Shown in pieces: positions 21,321 through 31,854 of a DNA stretch of 64,000 bases. The stretch spans positions 84,433 through 148,432 of the forward strand of contig JAHNZQ020003146.1 of assembly GCA_019155205.2 (NCBI GenBank), written 5' to 3'. Position 1 is the first letter of the stretch, and every line of letters starts with the position of its first letter. The notes beneath the pieces are model-generated. The model had not been told where the DNA came from, did not search any database, and saw nothing but the letters and a program-made list of their open reading frames with translations. The position numbers and the translations under genes are program-made. Origin of the DNA: Gracilaria vermiculophylla. Taxonomy: Eukaryota > Rhodophyta > Florideophyceae > Gracilariales > Gracilariaceae.

Positions 21321-21780
21321 TTTGGTATCGTCAGTTCTCTTTTTGAGTTGATAGCGCACAGCATCCGTTAGGCGTTCTTGGTGACTCCAAAGGCGCCAGT
21401 TCTTAAAGGTAGTCTCCGGTAATCACGGTCACGATCCGGGGGATTCCTGAAAGAGGGTCTGCAAGCACTAAGCGGAGATGGGGGTTCACTGGGGGTACAA
21501 TGCTAGTACAGGCGCTTCTATGAAGCAACCTGAGGATCGGCGGCTTAGAAACCTGAAGGCGTTCGACAAGAGTCCCCAACCGGAAAAAGTAGAAGATGAC
21601 TTAGGGGTGCTTGGTTTACTTCCTCCGCAGGTAGGGCTTAACTGGCAGATTACATAAAGTGCCGGGAACGCGCCTCGTCCGGCCTCACTACTGTATGAAC
21701 TACCTACACTAATTAACGAAAATTAATCTAAACTCTATAATTCCAAAGGGAAAATATCATCTTAGGATCCACTGTACTAA
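21321..21780 (-). repeat. LTR 3: diverged 5' LTR of gypsy copy 2
   Basis: It begins TTTGGTATCGTCAG where the others read TGTGGTACTGTCAG, and ends near CACTGTACTAA. It is shorter and much more diverged from LTRs 1 and 2 than they are from each other. A TGGTCTC-type primer-site candidate adjoins it at about 21301-21319 on the minus strand. Confidence 0.75.
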
Positions 21781-21870
21781 AATTTGGGAAGATCACTTGA
21801 ATTTTTGTCTCTTCTTTGCAGATTTATTTGTTGAAGATCTCTATGGTTTTCCCATTTTTACCGTTAAAAG

Positions 21871-22533
21871 ATGCCGAATAGACCATTTAGATCGGAGCCT
21901 GTAATCAGCCTCATTCGAACCCACCAAGGTGAGGATCAACCAGGCAACTGGTTGACCTCACGGATCCCAGTAACTTCTGAATCGAGTTTTGCCGCGCAGG
22001 CTACCAAATCTTTGCGCCATGATTCGGAAATCCGAGATCTCTTTCCAGCTATCCTGGATGGTCTGGCACCCGTTGCTGCACCGACTACGTCGATTCCCGC
22101 CAAAGCGTTTATCCACACAACACGTAGTACTGTTCGACGTTTCCAGGTGGAGGACCTGGTAGGGCAGTTCTGCGCGTTGCGAGCTGCCCATGACACCCTT
22201 TCGAAGGAGGTCGCCACCCTATGGGAGGCTGTTGAGGATAAACCCGTAAAAAAGGCGTTCCAGGATTTGCATTTTCTCGGTTTAGATGTCAACACCGCAC
22301 TGGAGTTTTTTGGTGAGCCGCCCGCCTTCGTGAAAGAGGTTGAGACCCGTTGTAACCGTGTTCGATCCCGTCTCGAGGCGTTGGAACACGCACTCTTGAC
22401 GGACCGACCTATCTCAGCCGGGCCGCATGCAGTCTCTAAACGAGATGATCAGAGAGAGATGCAAAAGAATCGCCATACGCGGAAGTCAAAAAGTTACAGG
22501 CATGCCCAGTATGAAAACGTTTCGGTTTTGTAG
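21871..22533 (+). CDS. Unrecognised 220-residue ORF, gag-like in character
   Basis: It starts at ATG 21871, just outside LTR 3. The protein is helical and charged (VEDLVGQFCALRAAHDTLSK; VKEVETRCNRVRSRLEALEH) and ends in a basic, Gln/Lys/Arg-rich tail. In the same frame past the stop there are Ser-rich and then gag-like sequences (22942-23330). It may be the 5' part of a decayed retroelement polyprotein, but no family was recognised. A host gene is less likely given the surroundings. Confidence 0.35.
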   Translation: MPNRPFRSEPVISLIRTHQGEDQPGNWLTSRIPVTSESSFAAQATKSLRHDSEIRDLFPAILDGLAPVAAPTTSIPAKAFIHTTRSTVRRFQVEDLVGQFCALRAAHDTLSKEVATLWEAVEDKPVKKAFQDLHFLGLDVNTALEFFGEPPAFVKEVETRCNRVRSRLEALEHALLTDRPISAGPHAVSKRDDQREMQKNRHTRKSKSYRHAQYENVSVL

Positions 22534-22941
22534 AGTTCTTCACTGAGTGATTCGGAAGGTTTCAAGAGCTCGGAGTCTGATGTTTAGGATCCAAAGTGGC
22601 GCTCATCCCGCTCCACGCTGTCGTCGGCTTCTGCCGGTGAAATTTGAGCACGTCCAAAGAGCAAGAGGCAACTTGGCCTCATGGAGTTGAAGCCGACGAT
22701 CCCGATGTATCGGAAGCGTTTATCTTACCGGCACCACCCGGTGGAAAATGCATCGACGGAAAGAACACCCCGTGAGACGGTAATGGTGTGGGATTGCATC
22801 AAGAGAATGCAACTCACACAGCGTATCCAGAACTTTTTCTGAAGAAGACTGCACAATGGTATTGAAATTTCTGGGGCGCTTTGTCGTGGAGGTCGATGTA
22901 CTCAAAATGGACGGAGAGCAACCTACGCTACTCTGCCGTTC

Positions 22942-23330
22942 ATGTTACTGGTAGTTACTGAATACCAATACAACTCTGTCAGAGGTTCAAGCCGAGCCTC
23001 CGAAGGAGTAGTACGATGCTGGTTCGAAGCATTGCAGTACTTGTCGCGTTCCTATGCGACCCACCAAGCAATTCAGTCCGCCATCCTCGCTCTGAATGAC
23101 ACCCGCCATAAGGACGAAAAGACGAAAATTAACTATTCCGTAAACCTTAAAAAGGCTTTCCCTCGATGAGTTAATGTCTATCTCGCTTATGAGCGGAGTA
23201 ACATGTTCATCGAAGGGTTGAACACCGCGATCAAAACCATGATCGCCTAATATCGGGACGGTAAGCCGAGGCACTTTTAAATCGAGATAGTGCAGTACGA
23301 ATGAGCTGAATGTGATGTACGTAGTGCTTT
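22942..23330 (+). pseudogene. Gag-like fragment
   Basis: In the same frame as the 21871 ORF, after several stops, the sequence reads VTEYQYNSVRG, WFEALQYLSRSYATHQAIQS, LNDTRHKDEKTKINYSV, then past one stop VNVYLAYERSNMFIEGLN and AIKTMIA. The helical, capsid-like pattern resembles the gypsy gag C-terminal part (YMEGLFPLMRARVHNDL) in style. The assignment is tentative. Confidence 0.3.
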
Positions 23331-24150
23331 CCTCCCTCATCAGAGATCAATCCGCCAAGGCATTTGCCATGGAGAACAATACTCCATCTCTTTATCTCAG
23401 GAAAGACTGCCAGCCCCAACCGGGGTATCAAACTGTTCACCTTTTCAAGGACGTTTGTGGGGCAGTGAAGCCCTTTGATATAACTGGCTAGTCCGTTTGT
23501 TGACTATAACAGCTACAGGATTTGAGGTTTCTCCAGAAGATGCTTTAAAAAGTAAGAACGAAGGAGCTGATGCACCTCTTTATGTATGGTGCAGAGCTTC
23601 GGGATCCCTACAGTTCATTTATTTCCGGGGCCAAAGTACCGCAATGATAACTTAGAGCTCGCCATCTAGTGAACCGTACCGACATAAATGACATATACCA
23701 TTGCTCTTTACAATACAACTACGAAGTTGAATGGAAGTCAGAAATGTCACGTCGCATGCCACACCAATTGGTGATTTGCGCACTGTACTACAGACCCTCT
23801 TGTATTGGATGACTGGCCACGAGACCTTAAAGCATCCCCACCAACAGCCGCAAAACATCAAATAAGTTTTTTGGGCTCACTGGCCATCTCCATCAGGTTG
23901 AAAAGAATAGGTAATTGATAAAAAGGTTCCAATTTGCGAAGCAAATCCTCGAGATTTGCTTCGCAAAATGGGACCACTTCAACAAAGGAGCATCCCCGTT
24001 CGACAGTCTGACTGGGCAGAAGATTGATAACTTCGGGCCAAAACTTCATAGCCCGGCACTACCCGCAACGGATACGACATTCGCATTGCGCTTCTCTGCC
24101 AACCAAACGACCTCGTTCACTGGCAGGACACGCTCACAAGACTTTTCGCG
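23331..24150. other. Unassigned sequence with one hairpin
   Basis: No gene is recognisable. Short frames on both strands are unsupported. A perfect 14-bp inverted repeat lies at 23933-23967. The left boundary of the Harbinger remnant is probably somewhere in the last part of this stretch. Confidence 0.4.
23933..23967. repeat. Perfect 14-bp inverted repeat, 7-bp loop
   Basis: TTTGCGAAGCAAAT (23933-23946) pairs exactly with ATTTGCTTCGCAAA (23954-23967) around CCTCGAG. It could be a hairpin or a protein-binding palindrome near the edge of the Harbinger remnant. Confidence 0.8.
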
Positions 24151-26215
24151 ATGGAGGGAAAGAAGCAGAGTACAAAAGGTCCGAGCTTTACCTCTAAAGA
24201 AGACACAGCTGTGGCAAAAGCGTACATCAAAACACCCGAGGACCAAATCCTTGCCACTGATCGCAAAAAGAAAGTCTTCTTCGAAAGTATTGCCAAAGTG
24301 TACAACAAAGTGTACAAACCTGCAAACCGTCCACCAAGGCCGTATGAATCTGTCCGTAATCGTGTCAAACTCATCATAGCAAAGTGCACAATTTTTCGTC
24401 TTGCTATAGTCGTGTTTTGCGTATCAATCCATCAGGCTATAAAGAAGAAGGAAGACTTTAAATGGCTACAGGACTCTACAATGGCGCAATCATGAGCTCT
24501 ACCAAGGATGATGAGGGAGAATCGTTTCGCTTTTTAGCTGCATGGTAATTGCTCCAGAATCATCCAAAGTTTGCAGCCCAGATGGAAAATGCGTCATATT
24601 CTACTTATAATGCGGCACTCATGTCTACTACAGAGTCTGTTGAGCAACAAAGGAAATCGAACAAAAGCAATAACGAGAATATTTCCGGAGGTGAAGTGAA
24701 ATCTAAACGTCCAATGGGTAGGATGGTGGCCAAGGCAGAGAAGATTAAACAAAAACATTATGAAGCAAAGCTGAAGAATGCCAAGGAAGCTTTAATGCTG
24801 CGAATGAGACGAGCAGATGAGATCCAGGGTCACAACGATATAGCTCTTTTCACCTTATCAGGAGATCTCAGTCCGGAGGCGCAAGACTTTTTCCGTATCT
24901 CACGAAACAGGGCTCTCAAAAAACTTAAGAAAGACGAATCTGAAGAAGAAGAGCATGCAAAGAGGCAACGCAAGAAAGTCCTCGACGCTAATCTTTTACC
25001 ATTTTCTCCTGAAATTGTTCCGGAAAATTCTTCCTCCTCTTCGAGATGCTGAGCTTTTTTAGAGCATTCTCCAACAACGGCTACATCCTTTCATGAGTCT
25101 CCGTGAAGGGTCCACAAATGTTCTTGGACATCTAGTTGCAGTTCTCGCTGTTTCAATATGTTCAGGAGGAACTGCTCTTCTTGACATAGACCAGATATAG
25201 ACCTCTTCATTACGTAAACAATTTCATCTTCTGCCCAAACAGGTTGCCCAAAGTGCACTACTTCGTTTTGATGTTCCAACTTTGCATCTGCCCCTATCGT
25301 TTCTTCTTCAGTAACTCCGTGATTGAACATCATATTGTGAAGAATTATGCAGCAATACATGACGTCGTGCATGGTACTTACTCCACAAAAACGCGATGGA
25401 CGTTTTTGTATATGCCATCTGCCTTGCAGATTTCCAAAGTCTCTTTCAACATCTTCTTGGAGTCCTTCCTGCCACCGTGAAAAATGTTTTTCTTTCTTTG
25501 CCACAGGTTTTTGCACAGTGTGCACGAACAACGGATACTTTGGATAAAAACCGTCGCATAAAAAGTAAGGAACATGGTGTTGTCATCCGTTGACTGTTTA
25601 GGAGACCTATGGAGGAAAGCTACCATCACAGATTATGTTAATCAATGGGGATGTTTCCAATACATTAATATCATTTGCACTTCCTGGTGTACCGAAAAAA
25701 TCATGCCATATGTAGAGTTTGTCGTCAGCAATACCCTCCAAGGTCACAGCAGCCTTCCTTTCCTTTCCCTGATACTGTCCACGCCACGCCAGCGGGCATT
25801 TTTTCCACAGCTATTTGCAGCAGTCAATGCTGCCAAAAATCCCTGGGAATCTCGGATCTCTAGTTCGCTGTCGGATCTTTTGTAAATCTTCTTCTGTTGG
25901 GCACCGTAGGTACGTATCCCCAAGCGCTCCAACTACACTTCTACAAAACTTCTTCAAGCATTGAGATGCTGTTGATTCACTCATTCTAATATACTCATCG
26001 ACACTGTCTGCCACTCCGCCGTACGCGAGTAGCCGCAAGGCTGCAGTTAACTTCTGCTCAACACAAAAACCGAAAACCCCTGTACAGTCTTTGCGGTGTT
26101 GAAAGTAATTCCAATTCTTTTGTAGCGTCCAGCATATCTTTTCAAATACTACTCTAGATATGCGGAAACGACAAAAAAATGGCGACTGCAATAGACAGAG
26201 CTGGGCGCAAGATAG
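24100..26215. mobile_element. PIF/Harbinger DNA transposon remnant
   Basis: A MYB/SANT-like gene on plus (24151-25052) and a Harbinger transposase on minus (25091-26235) converge with 38 bp between them, the classic two-gene layout. The flank to the right (from about 26215) belongs to another repeat family, which it interrupts or abuts. Terminal inverted repeats and the usual 3-bp target duplication were not found, so ends are approximate. Confidence 0.7.
24151..25052 (+). pseudogene. Harbinger MYB/SANT-like DNA-binding protein
   Basis: This is the partner protein that takes Harbinger transposase to the nucleus and to transposon ends. The N-terminal part reads FTSKEDTAVAKAYIKTPEDQ, then KKKVFFESIAKVYNKVY and RPPRPYESVRNRVKLIIAKC, the trihelix/MYB-like pattern of Harbinger and NAM-associated proteins. 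A stop at 24493-24495 and a frame change interrupt it. It resumes at 24549 (LQNHPKFAAQMENA, corresponding to the lrnhpKW segment) and ends with Lys/Glu-rich helices and a Ser-rich tail. Confidence 0.7.
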
Positions 26216-26235
26216 TCGGTGCATATCAAGTGCTT
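25091..26235 (-). pseudogene. PIF/Harbinger transposase (DDE_Tnp_4), frameshifted
   Basis: Reading from the right: FRISRVVFEKI, then LRLLAYGGVADSVDEYIRMSESTASQCLKKF, DPRFPGIFGSIDCCKW (first catalytic Asp), and in a second frame RWRGQYQGKERKAAVTLEGIADDKLYIWHDFFG followed by GSANDINVLETSPL. The C-terminus is VMYCCIILHNMMFNHG. These are hallmark Harbinger blocks. At least two frameshifts are present. The N-terminal hundred or so residues usual before FRISR are missing where unrelated repeat sequence begins. Confidence 0.82.
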
Positions 26236-27430
26236 CATAGATTGAGAGTGCTGGGCCGGAGACAGAGAAGACGAAGCCCAGCTGAGACAACCGACGAGCA
26301 AACGTGCAGACCATGAGAATTTACAACACTATCGAGGTTTCCTCCTTAAAAAATGACACTTGTCGGATAATTTATGTACAACTTGCAGATTTAAGGAGCA
26401 GCTATAAAGCTTTCCAGTACTTAGACGTCCCCACATCTATTATCTTGCCGTGCTTCGACAGATGCATTTGCCGGGACAGCCCGTTTGCAGCTACTAAATG
26501 GTCAGTCGCCATAGCGGGATGGGATGCTATGGTCGCGGTATTGGTTCTGCATGTCGCCCGGAATGGGGTGATTTGGACTACCAAGTGCCCTCACAAACCC
26601 TTCCCATCTGGCTCTTTATCTTTAGTTGGTCACGTCTTCCGTATGCTCGGCCACTTGGTCGCTGTGGACCACGAGAAGCCCGGTGTATAAAGTTTTGGTA
26701 GTGAACACTCCGTATACGACCACAGGACTCAAAGAAATACTGAGAATGGCGCTCTCTTACGAGTATAAACCTAGCCATTAGTGAGCGGTATGGTTCCAAA
26801 ATCCCCAGTTTGTTACTCCAGAAACGGACCATCAGGTTAGCGGGCATGTGGCTGAGGACGAAGATGGTGATGCCCTTGTGGTCGACGTTCCAATATTGCC
26901 CCCGTTTTGAGAGTGGGTGAGTCCTCGGTGATACCGGTTTTGGCTCTTCTGGCTCCGGCACCCAGTACGAGCGTGCTTACACCAAGCAGTTCGGTTCTTC
27001 CTACCAGTTGGGCTTTGTCCCTAAGTCGTGGTCTGTCGGTCACTTCCTCTGATCGCCGTACTGTGGAACAATTTGCAACCAAAGTAGTTAGTTTGTCTTC
27101 GGCCTTACGGGAAGTCCCTGACAAAGTGGCTGATGGAGAAGGTCAGGGTCGTCGTCAAGATCGTCTTCAGTACTTAATCCGTCCTGGATATATAGTTGCA
27201 GTCTTCGTGATTGACGCACCAACTTTTAAGTTTCCCCGGTTGTCCCACTTGGCTGGTATAAACGCAGCCATTTGGGGCATTTTGGACTCGTTGCACCAGC
27301 AGGCTCTTCACATGGTCACTAAACACCTGCATTTTCTCATGCGTCTTGAAAAAAAAATCAACAGATGGATTCGCGCGCCGCATAAGATCCGGTCCTCTCG
27401 AGTTCTGTGGCTTCATTCGGCAATAATCTC
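26215..27430. repeat. Unclassified repeat family, copy A
   Basis: This stretch is similar by eye, along its length, to 54985-56150. Shared landmarks are ACCGACGAGCAAACGTGCAG / ACCGACGGGCAAACATGCAA, a plus-strand reading TKWSVAIA / TIWSVAIA, LVGHVFRMLGHLVAV / PVGRVLRLPNHLVAV, and PTSWALSLSRGLSV / PTSQALSLSICISV. Open stretches occur on both strands: minus 26578-26961 and plus 26907-27458, overlapping at their starts. No known domain was recognised. It is probably part of a transposon, interrupted or bordered on the left by the Harbinger remnant. Confidence 0.55.
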
Positions 27431-29270
27431 ATCGGTAGCATACGTGTGCAATAGGTAGTTTACCATTTAGAGATTTGCGTGGAGCATGTCGGTGGCATCT
27501 TCGTTTACAATCATGGTGCTTCTGCGTATCCGGCTATGAAGCAACGTACCTGCTGGTCTCATGTTCTAAAACTGAAAGAAGCAAATGGGATAACCTTCTG
27601 AACACAAGCAATCTTAGCTTTTTAAAGAAAATCAGTAATCGCGATGGGGTCCCGAGAAGTGTGTATCATCCATTTTGAATCTAAGGCGACGGTACTGCTT
27701 AGTCCTCTTTTGTGTGACCCCTTCCGTACATGAATCGTCGCCATTGGTCAACGTGTAGGTAGAGTAATCGATAGATTTCGTGAAGAAGTGGTTCAATGGC
27801 CCCAGTACCTACTGGTTTTCATCATCTGAATCTGAATCAGATGGTGGGCGCCTATTGATATCTCCCTTGCAGCAAACGTTTACCTGTAGGCGACATTCGT
27901 TCCACTCTCTCCATCTGTATTCTTTCTCTTGGTCTGTCAGGGAGTCCGTTTTGGATTCGGAACTAATAGTCTCCTAGCCCGAACCAGCGGCTCGTTTCTT
28001 CCTCCGATTAGTTATCTTCCTTTCTCCTTTTGTCTTCCGTCAGTACTCGTTCTCCAAATCTGAGGAGCCGCCAGTATTAGGATCAAGTCTTTTAGCTCCC
28101 GTTGTGGCTTTACCAGTCAGTTGTGGGTGGTAATAAATACGGAGCCCTTGCCGTCCTGAGGTTCTGCACGTTTTCCCACTGCACCATATAGCTCCATTAA
28201 ATATATCAATATCAGAGGTGGCTCCTGGGGGTTATTCCGAGATGTTTATGACCAGACCGTTTGCAGTATAGAAGCTTCTGATTCGAGATCATACAAATTA
28301 TGTTTTCCACAAAAAATATTTTTCCTTCGGCCAGACCTTCTAAAGGACGAAATGATGGTTAAAAAATATCATTTGCAGCATACTATCAAATTAAAATATT
28401 CCTAAATTACCCACAATGTACCAAACTTTTTAATGGAATAACGACCGTCGTTTTTATAATTGTAAACAATATATGTTTCTATAGAAATCATGTAGTAAAT
28501 TTGATAACAATTCTGCCAAATGAAAACCCAGCTATGTGAAACAAATATTTTAAAAATTCCAATTTTCCACCGTGATTAGGGATGGTTAACGTCATGAAAA
28601 ATATATCGTGGACAGAAAATGAATATATTCTCTTTTGTTTTCGATATCTTATGTTTTCCACACAATTAGAGCTATGAACGTCTATATTTCATCAAATTCT
28701 TTACAGTTGAAACTTTTCATTTACCATATTTTTTTTGGAACCAAAGCCAAAATAAAGCAAATCATAACCTGGAGGTTTAGAAGTATTCTCTTCATCAGAA
28801 TCATTAATTAGTGGATGAGACGGATACTGCATAAGTTTATACTAACAGCGTAATAAATCAGGCGCAGAAATTCTAAGAGATTTATATGCCTGCTCGGGAA
28901 AATTAAGCCAGCGTTTGAAACTCAAAAATGTTTTGACGCTGTTGCGATAATTAAAAGGCTTCCAAGTACCTTGAAGATCGTGTTTTTACACGAATACTGA
29001 CAAACTACGCAGAAATGTAGGCGCTGTGCTGGTAGTGCGTTTATTGCATTGACATTGGCTGCTATTTTAGTGTTACTGTTCTACGCTGAGTGTGTTGACG
29101 GTGTCAAGGCAATTAACGTAGAAAACTACGTTAAAGTAGCTAAAGTTTTTCACAAGTATTTGCACAATGACAACAATGTGGGAGAAACACTTGGATTTTG
29201 TCTGTAAGAAGATAAGTGTTTTGTTGTTTCTGAGATTTTGGTTAAATGCTTTAATACCTTATTACAGCAA
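27431..29270. other. AT-rich stretch without recognised genes
   Basis: The first several hundred bases may be the tail of the unclassified repeat (short broken frames). From about 28200 the sequence is strongly AT-rich with only very short frames. No RNA gene or repeat was identified. Confidence 0.4.
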
Positions 29271-29272
29271 AC

Positions 29273-29665
29273 TTAAGATCTCCCAAACACTGCGCATGTG
29301 GCCCTTGTGAAGTACTGTAGTCGAAAAATTCTGCAATCAGTCGCCCTGCATCCATAGAATTTCCCAAAATATTTTTGTTGTTCATGCAGTTTTCCGCAAT
29401 AACAAACAAGGAGAGCTAGGTCTTTAAATACACAAAAAGGCCCTAAAATTCCATGACTTGTTGTTCCGTTGGGCAGATGACGTGATACAAAACGTAAGTG
29501 TACTTCAGTGATCCGCTGAAACGTTTCCATAAAGGTTGACCCATTTTCACTCAACAACGAACAGTTTATCTTTTCAGCACTGTCATGCACGCGAACAACG
29601 CCGCTGCCGTCATCATTCGTCTGTGACCAACTCAATCCCGTTTTGCAGATTTTCCTAGTCAACAT
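29273..29665 (-). CDS. Unrecognised 130-residue ORF
   Basis: An open frame from ATG 29665 encodes a Cys-containing protein (LLVCYCGKLHEQQKYFGKFYGCRATDCRIF). It matches nothing I recognise. The AT-rich transposon-like setting and lack of features make it a weak candidate: it could be a scrap of a mobile element or chance. Confidence 0.2.
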   Translation of the reverse strand: MLTRKICKTGLSWSQTNDDGSGVVRVHDSAEKINCSLLSENGSTFMETFQRITEVHLRFVSRHLPNGTTSHGILGPFCVFKDLALLVCYCGKLHEQQKYFGKFYGCRATDCRIFRLQYFTRATCAVFGRS

Positions 29666-30036
29666 CAATCAAGAGACAACTCGTAGCTTCTGTGCATTTC
29701 GATGCGATGCAACATCAAGGCAAGCAATGCCGGAGCGTAAGCCATTCGGGCTTTAGGCCACGAACTCTGCCGAGCACAGAACGTTCCGTTCCATAACAAT
29801 GTGACATGCCACAACTTCAGGGATCAGAATCAGTTAATTTTATCTTGCTATCTTTCTGGCCAATCGGCGTTGCACGCATTGAAATGGTGAGGACTATATC
29901 TCTCACCAGACGTTATATGTTTGACACGTGCAGTTCTTCAGCCTGCAATGAAGCTTAGTGACCCGCCACTCCCGCTGTTCATATTTGGTTTAAAAGGCTT
30001 GAATTGGACGAGCCACACATTCTGTGACTGCTTTCG
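29666..30036. other. 3' flank of the C2-domain gene
   Basis: About 370 bp without a recognisable gene. It must contain the 3' UTR of the minus-strand C2-domain gene. Confidence 0.4.
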
Positions 30037-31020
30037 TCAGCACCGATGATTGCTCTTACATTTGGATTTGCATTTGGACTTGCCTTTGTGCTTACAAGAC
30101 GCCCTCGATGAACCCATAGCCAGTCGAACGCCAGCTGGCAAGGAAATAGAGTCGGAACCATTTAGTGACACGTCAGCATCACAACCCTGGCCGCAGTCTT
30201 TCTCCGCCTCAATTGGAATTATGGCCGGAAAAGACGATGCGCATGGGAAGACCTTCGGCACCTGTGCTTTCGAGCACGACACCTTTGTTTCAATGTGCAG
30301 TTTGCATCCCGCTATTTCCGTGTGAGTTGGACCAAATACACTGAGTTCATGTCGTTTTGCGCATGGCTCAGCAAACAAATCTGCCACGGCTATGAAAGCC
30401 TCGCCAATGAGCAGCCCATCACGAGTGTCGTCGTGGGCCCAGGCCGTGCTGTTGGCATCCTGCCCGAATCCAAAGTCGTGGTACACAGCGATTCTGAGCC
30501 TTTGACAGTACATGTAAGAGGGGTTTTGCGCTGCGCCCTGAATGTCTGAGCACATTAGCAGCAAATCTATATTGATGTCTTTTGTGGTACAATTCCAGAA
30601 CACAGAGTAGTTGGCTCGCATCACTTCGGTGGTAGCTAGCGGCGACTTGACCGTGTTGCGCTCCAGTGTTACGCTGGCATAACAGTTGGGTGCAATCCTT
30701 TTATCGGACTCAGCGCTTCCACCGTACATTGCGTAAAAGTTGTTCAGGTTGGTGACGGCCTTTTGGTAGTCCACGACCGATGTGAAGGCCGGCGAGCCAA
30801 TACTCTCAGCGTTGATTTGAAACGGAAGCTGATTGGCGGGACCGCCGGCAGCCGCAACTGCGTCATGCAATCTGGTTTGGGCTTCGTCACACTTGCGCCT
30901 GAGCGCTTGGAGCTCTGTGTTAAAGCGCTCGTCGTGCCACAGCTGATCGGCTTTAATGGAGGGCAGACCTTTACATGACAAGATTGTGAGCTCCAGACTT
31001 CTCCTTGGAATGACGTACAT
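30037..31020 (-). CDS. C2-domain protein with Cys/Lys-rich C-terminus
   Basis: The protein has 327 residues. It opens directly with a C2-type strand pattern (RRSLELTILSCKGLPSIKAD), has a long helical insertion (about 28-100), and returns to C2 strands (NCYASVTLERN; VFWNCTTKDINIDLLLMC; QRLRIAVYHDFGFG; LIGEAFIAVADL). C2 domains bind phospholipid, often with Ca2+. The order and the P-x-WNCTT pattern fit plant-type C2 proteins, but Ca2+-ligand aspartates are not obvious. The tail ends with a run of Lys, Ser and Cys (KGKSKCKSKCKSNHRC), unusual and possibly a membrane, metal or lipid-modification site. The start is ATG 31020; the frame is open further upstream but has no ATG. It is divergent from the Ca2+-ATPase gene. 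Confidence 0.65.
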   Translation of the reverse strand: MYVIPRRSLELTILSCKGLPSIKADQLWHDERFNTELQALRRKCDEAQTRLHDAVAAAGGPANQLPFQINAESIGSPAFTSVVDYQKAVTNLNNFYAMYGGSAESDKRIAPNCYASVTLERNTVKSPLATTEVMRANYSVFWNCTTKDINIDLLLMCSDIQGAAQNPSYMYCQRLRIAVYHDFGFGQDANSTAWAHDDTRDGLLIGEAFIAVADLFAEPCAKRHELSVFGPTHTEIAGCKLHIETKVSCSKAQVPKVFPCASSFPAIIPIEAEKDCGQGCDADVSLNGSDSISLPAGVRLAMGSSRASCKHKGKSKCKSKCKSNHRC

Positions 31021-31854
31021 CTCGACGCGGACGGGAATGGGCGCCACGCTCAAGCGGCGGCGGGCAGCGCCTCGCCGAGGGTGGCGGGTTAAGTAGGAGC
31101 ATTCGGACGTGAACGTGGATGACTCTGGACATGACGAGTGCAGGCGCGACGAAGGCGGGTCGCACGCGCAGGGGCGCGCAGGCAGGCGCAAGGAGCAGGG
31201 CGGGGCAGCGTGAGCGGGAGCGAGGCGCGCGAACGGGCCGCCAAGTCACCGGTGGTGGCGCTGCCAAGTGCCGGCGGCCCCACGGCTAGCGACGCGTACT
31301 GCCGGCGCCGCCGGCAGTGCAAAATCGATGCGACTCGAACACAGTAGTGTGCTATGATCACACGCGCTGAGTTGGGCGGCACACGCCAACTGCAATATGC
31401 ACAGCGAGCGCGCCCCCTTTCGGTGCCACGTGTCCATCTCATGACCAATCCTCGAAGACAGTCCAGCCGCACTCGTTGCGCGAAAAGTTGATGATGACGT
31501 GGGAAAATTAACCAGCACCTCTCGCCTATAGCAAGCTGAATACAACACGTTCTGCATTTTCACCAATCGCATGTTTCATCAGCTTTTTCGACGAGCCCTG
31601 CACCCCAAGGTCTGACGCTCTACAGTCGCGACCGCAGCCGATTAGCATCCCGCATCACGTCTTCGTTAAACTTTCGAAAGCGCAACCTTGGTGCGCCGCA
31701 CTTACGAACGCTCTGCGCTTTGCTTGCCCCGGGAAAACGGCACCCGTACCTCCGGGCCGCTTTTCGTCGTGCGAGCCCGCTTCTGTATATCCCCGGTGCT
31801 CCCCCTCTCCTTTCTGTCAGCCCCTCCGCGTCATTTGTCTGCAGCCCTTCATTT
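31021..31854. promoter_or_regulatory. Divergent interval between C2 and Ca2+-ATPase genes
   Basis: This 834-bp interval holds both 5' flanks. GC-rich near the C2 start, it contains CACGTG at 31427-31432 and pyrimidine-rich DNA just before the ATPase ATG. No other gene is supported here. Confidence 0.4.

Larger units (their letters stand above)
16718..21780 (-). mobile_element. Ty3/gypsy LTR retrotransposon, copy 2 (deleted, interrupted)
   Basis: This second minus-strand copy runs from LTR 3 (21321-21780) to LTR 2. Compared with copy 1 it lacks everything between mid-integrase and the 3' LTR (no polypurine tract and no antisense ORF). It also lacks about 450 bp at the RT/RNase H junction and the segment from protease to gag C-terminus (junction near 20122-20140). 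A small transposon is inserted at 18612-19029. Its coding regions are far more decayed than those of copy 1. Confidence 0.8.

Noticed and set aside
31021..31267. Open frames over the GC-rich 5' flank of the C2 gene on both strands
   Set aside because: Compositional (Arg/Ala-rich), no ATG in the in-frame extension, no domain.
31720..31854. 45-codon upstream extension of the Ca2+-ATPase
   Set aside because: The first triplet is TTG and no ATG occurs in it. PMCA proteins normally start near the chosen ATG.
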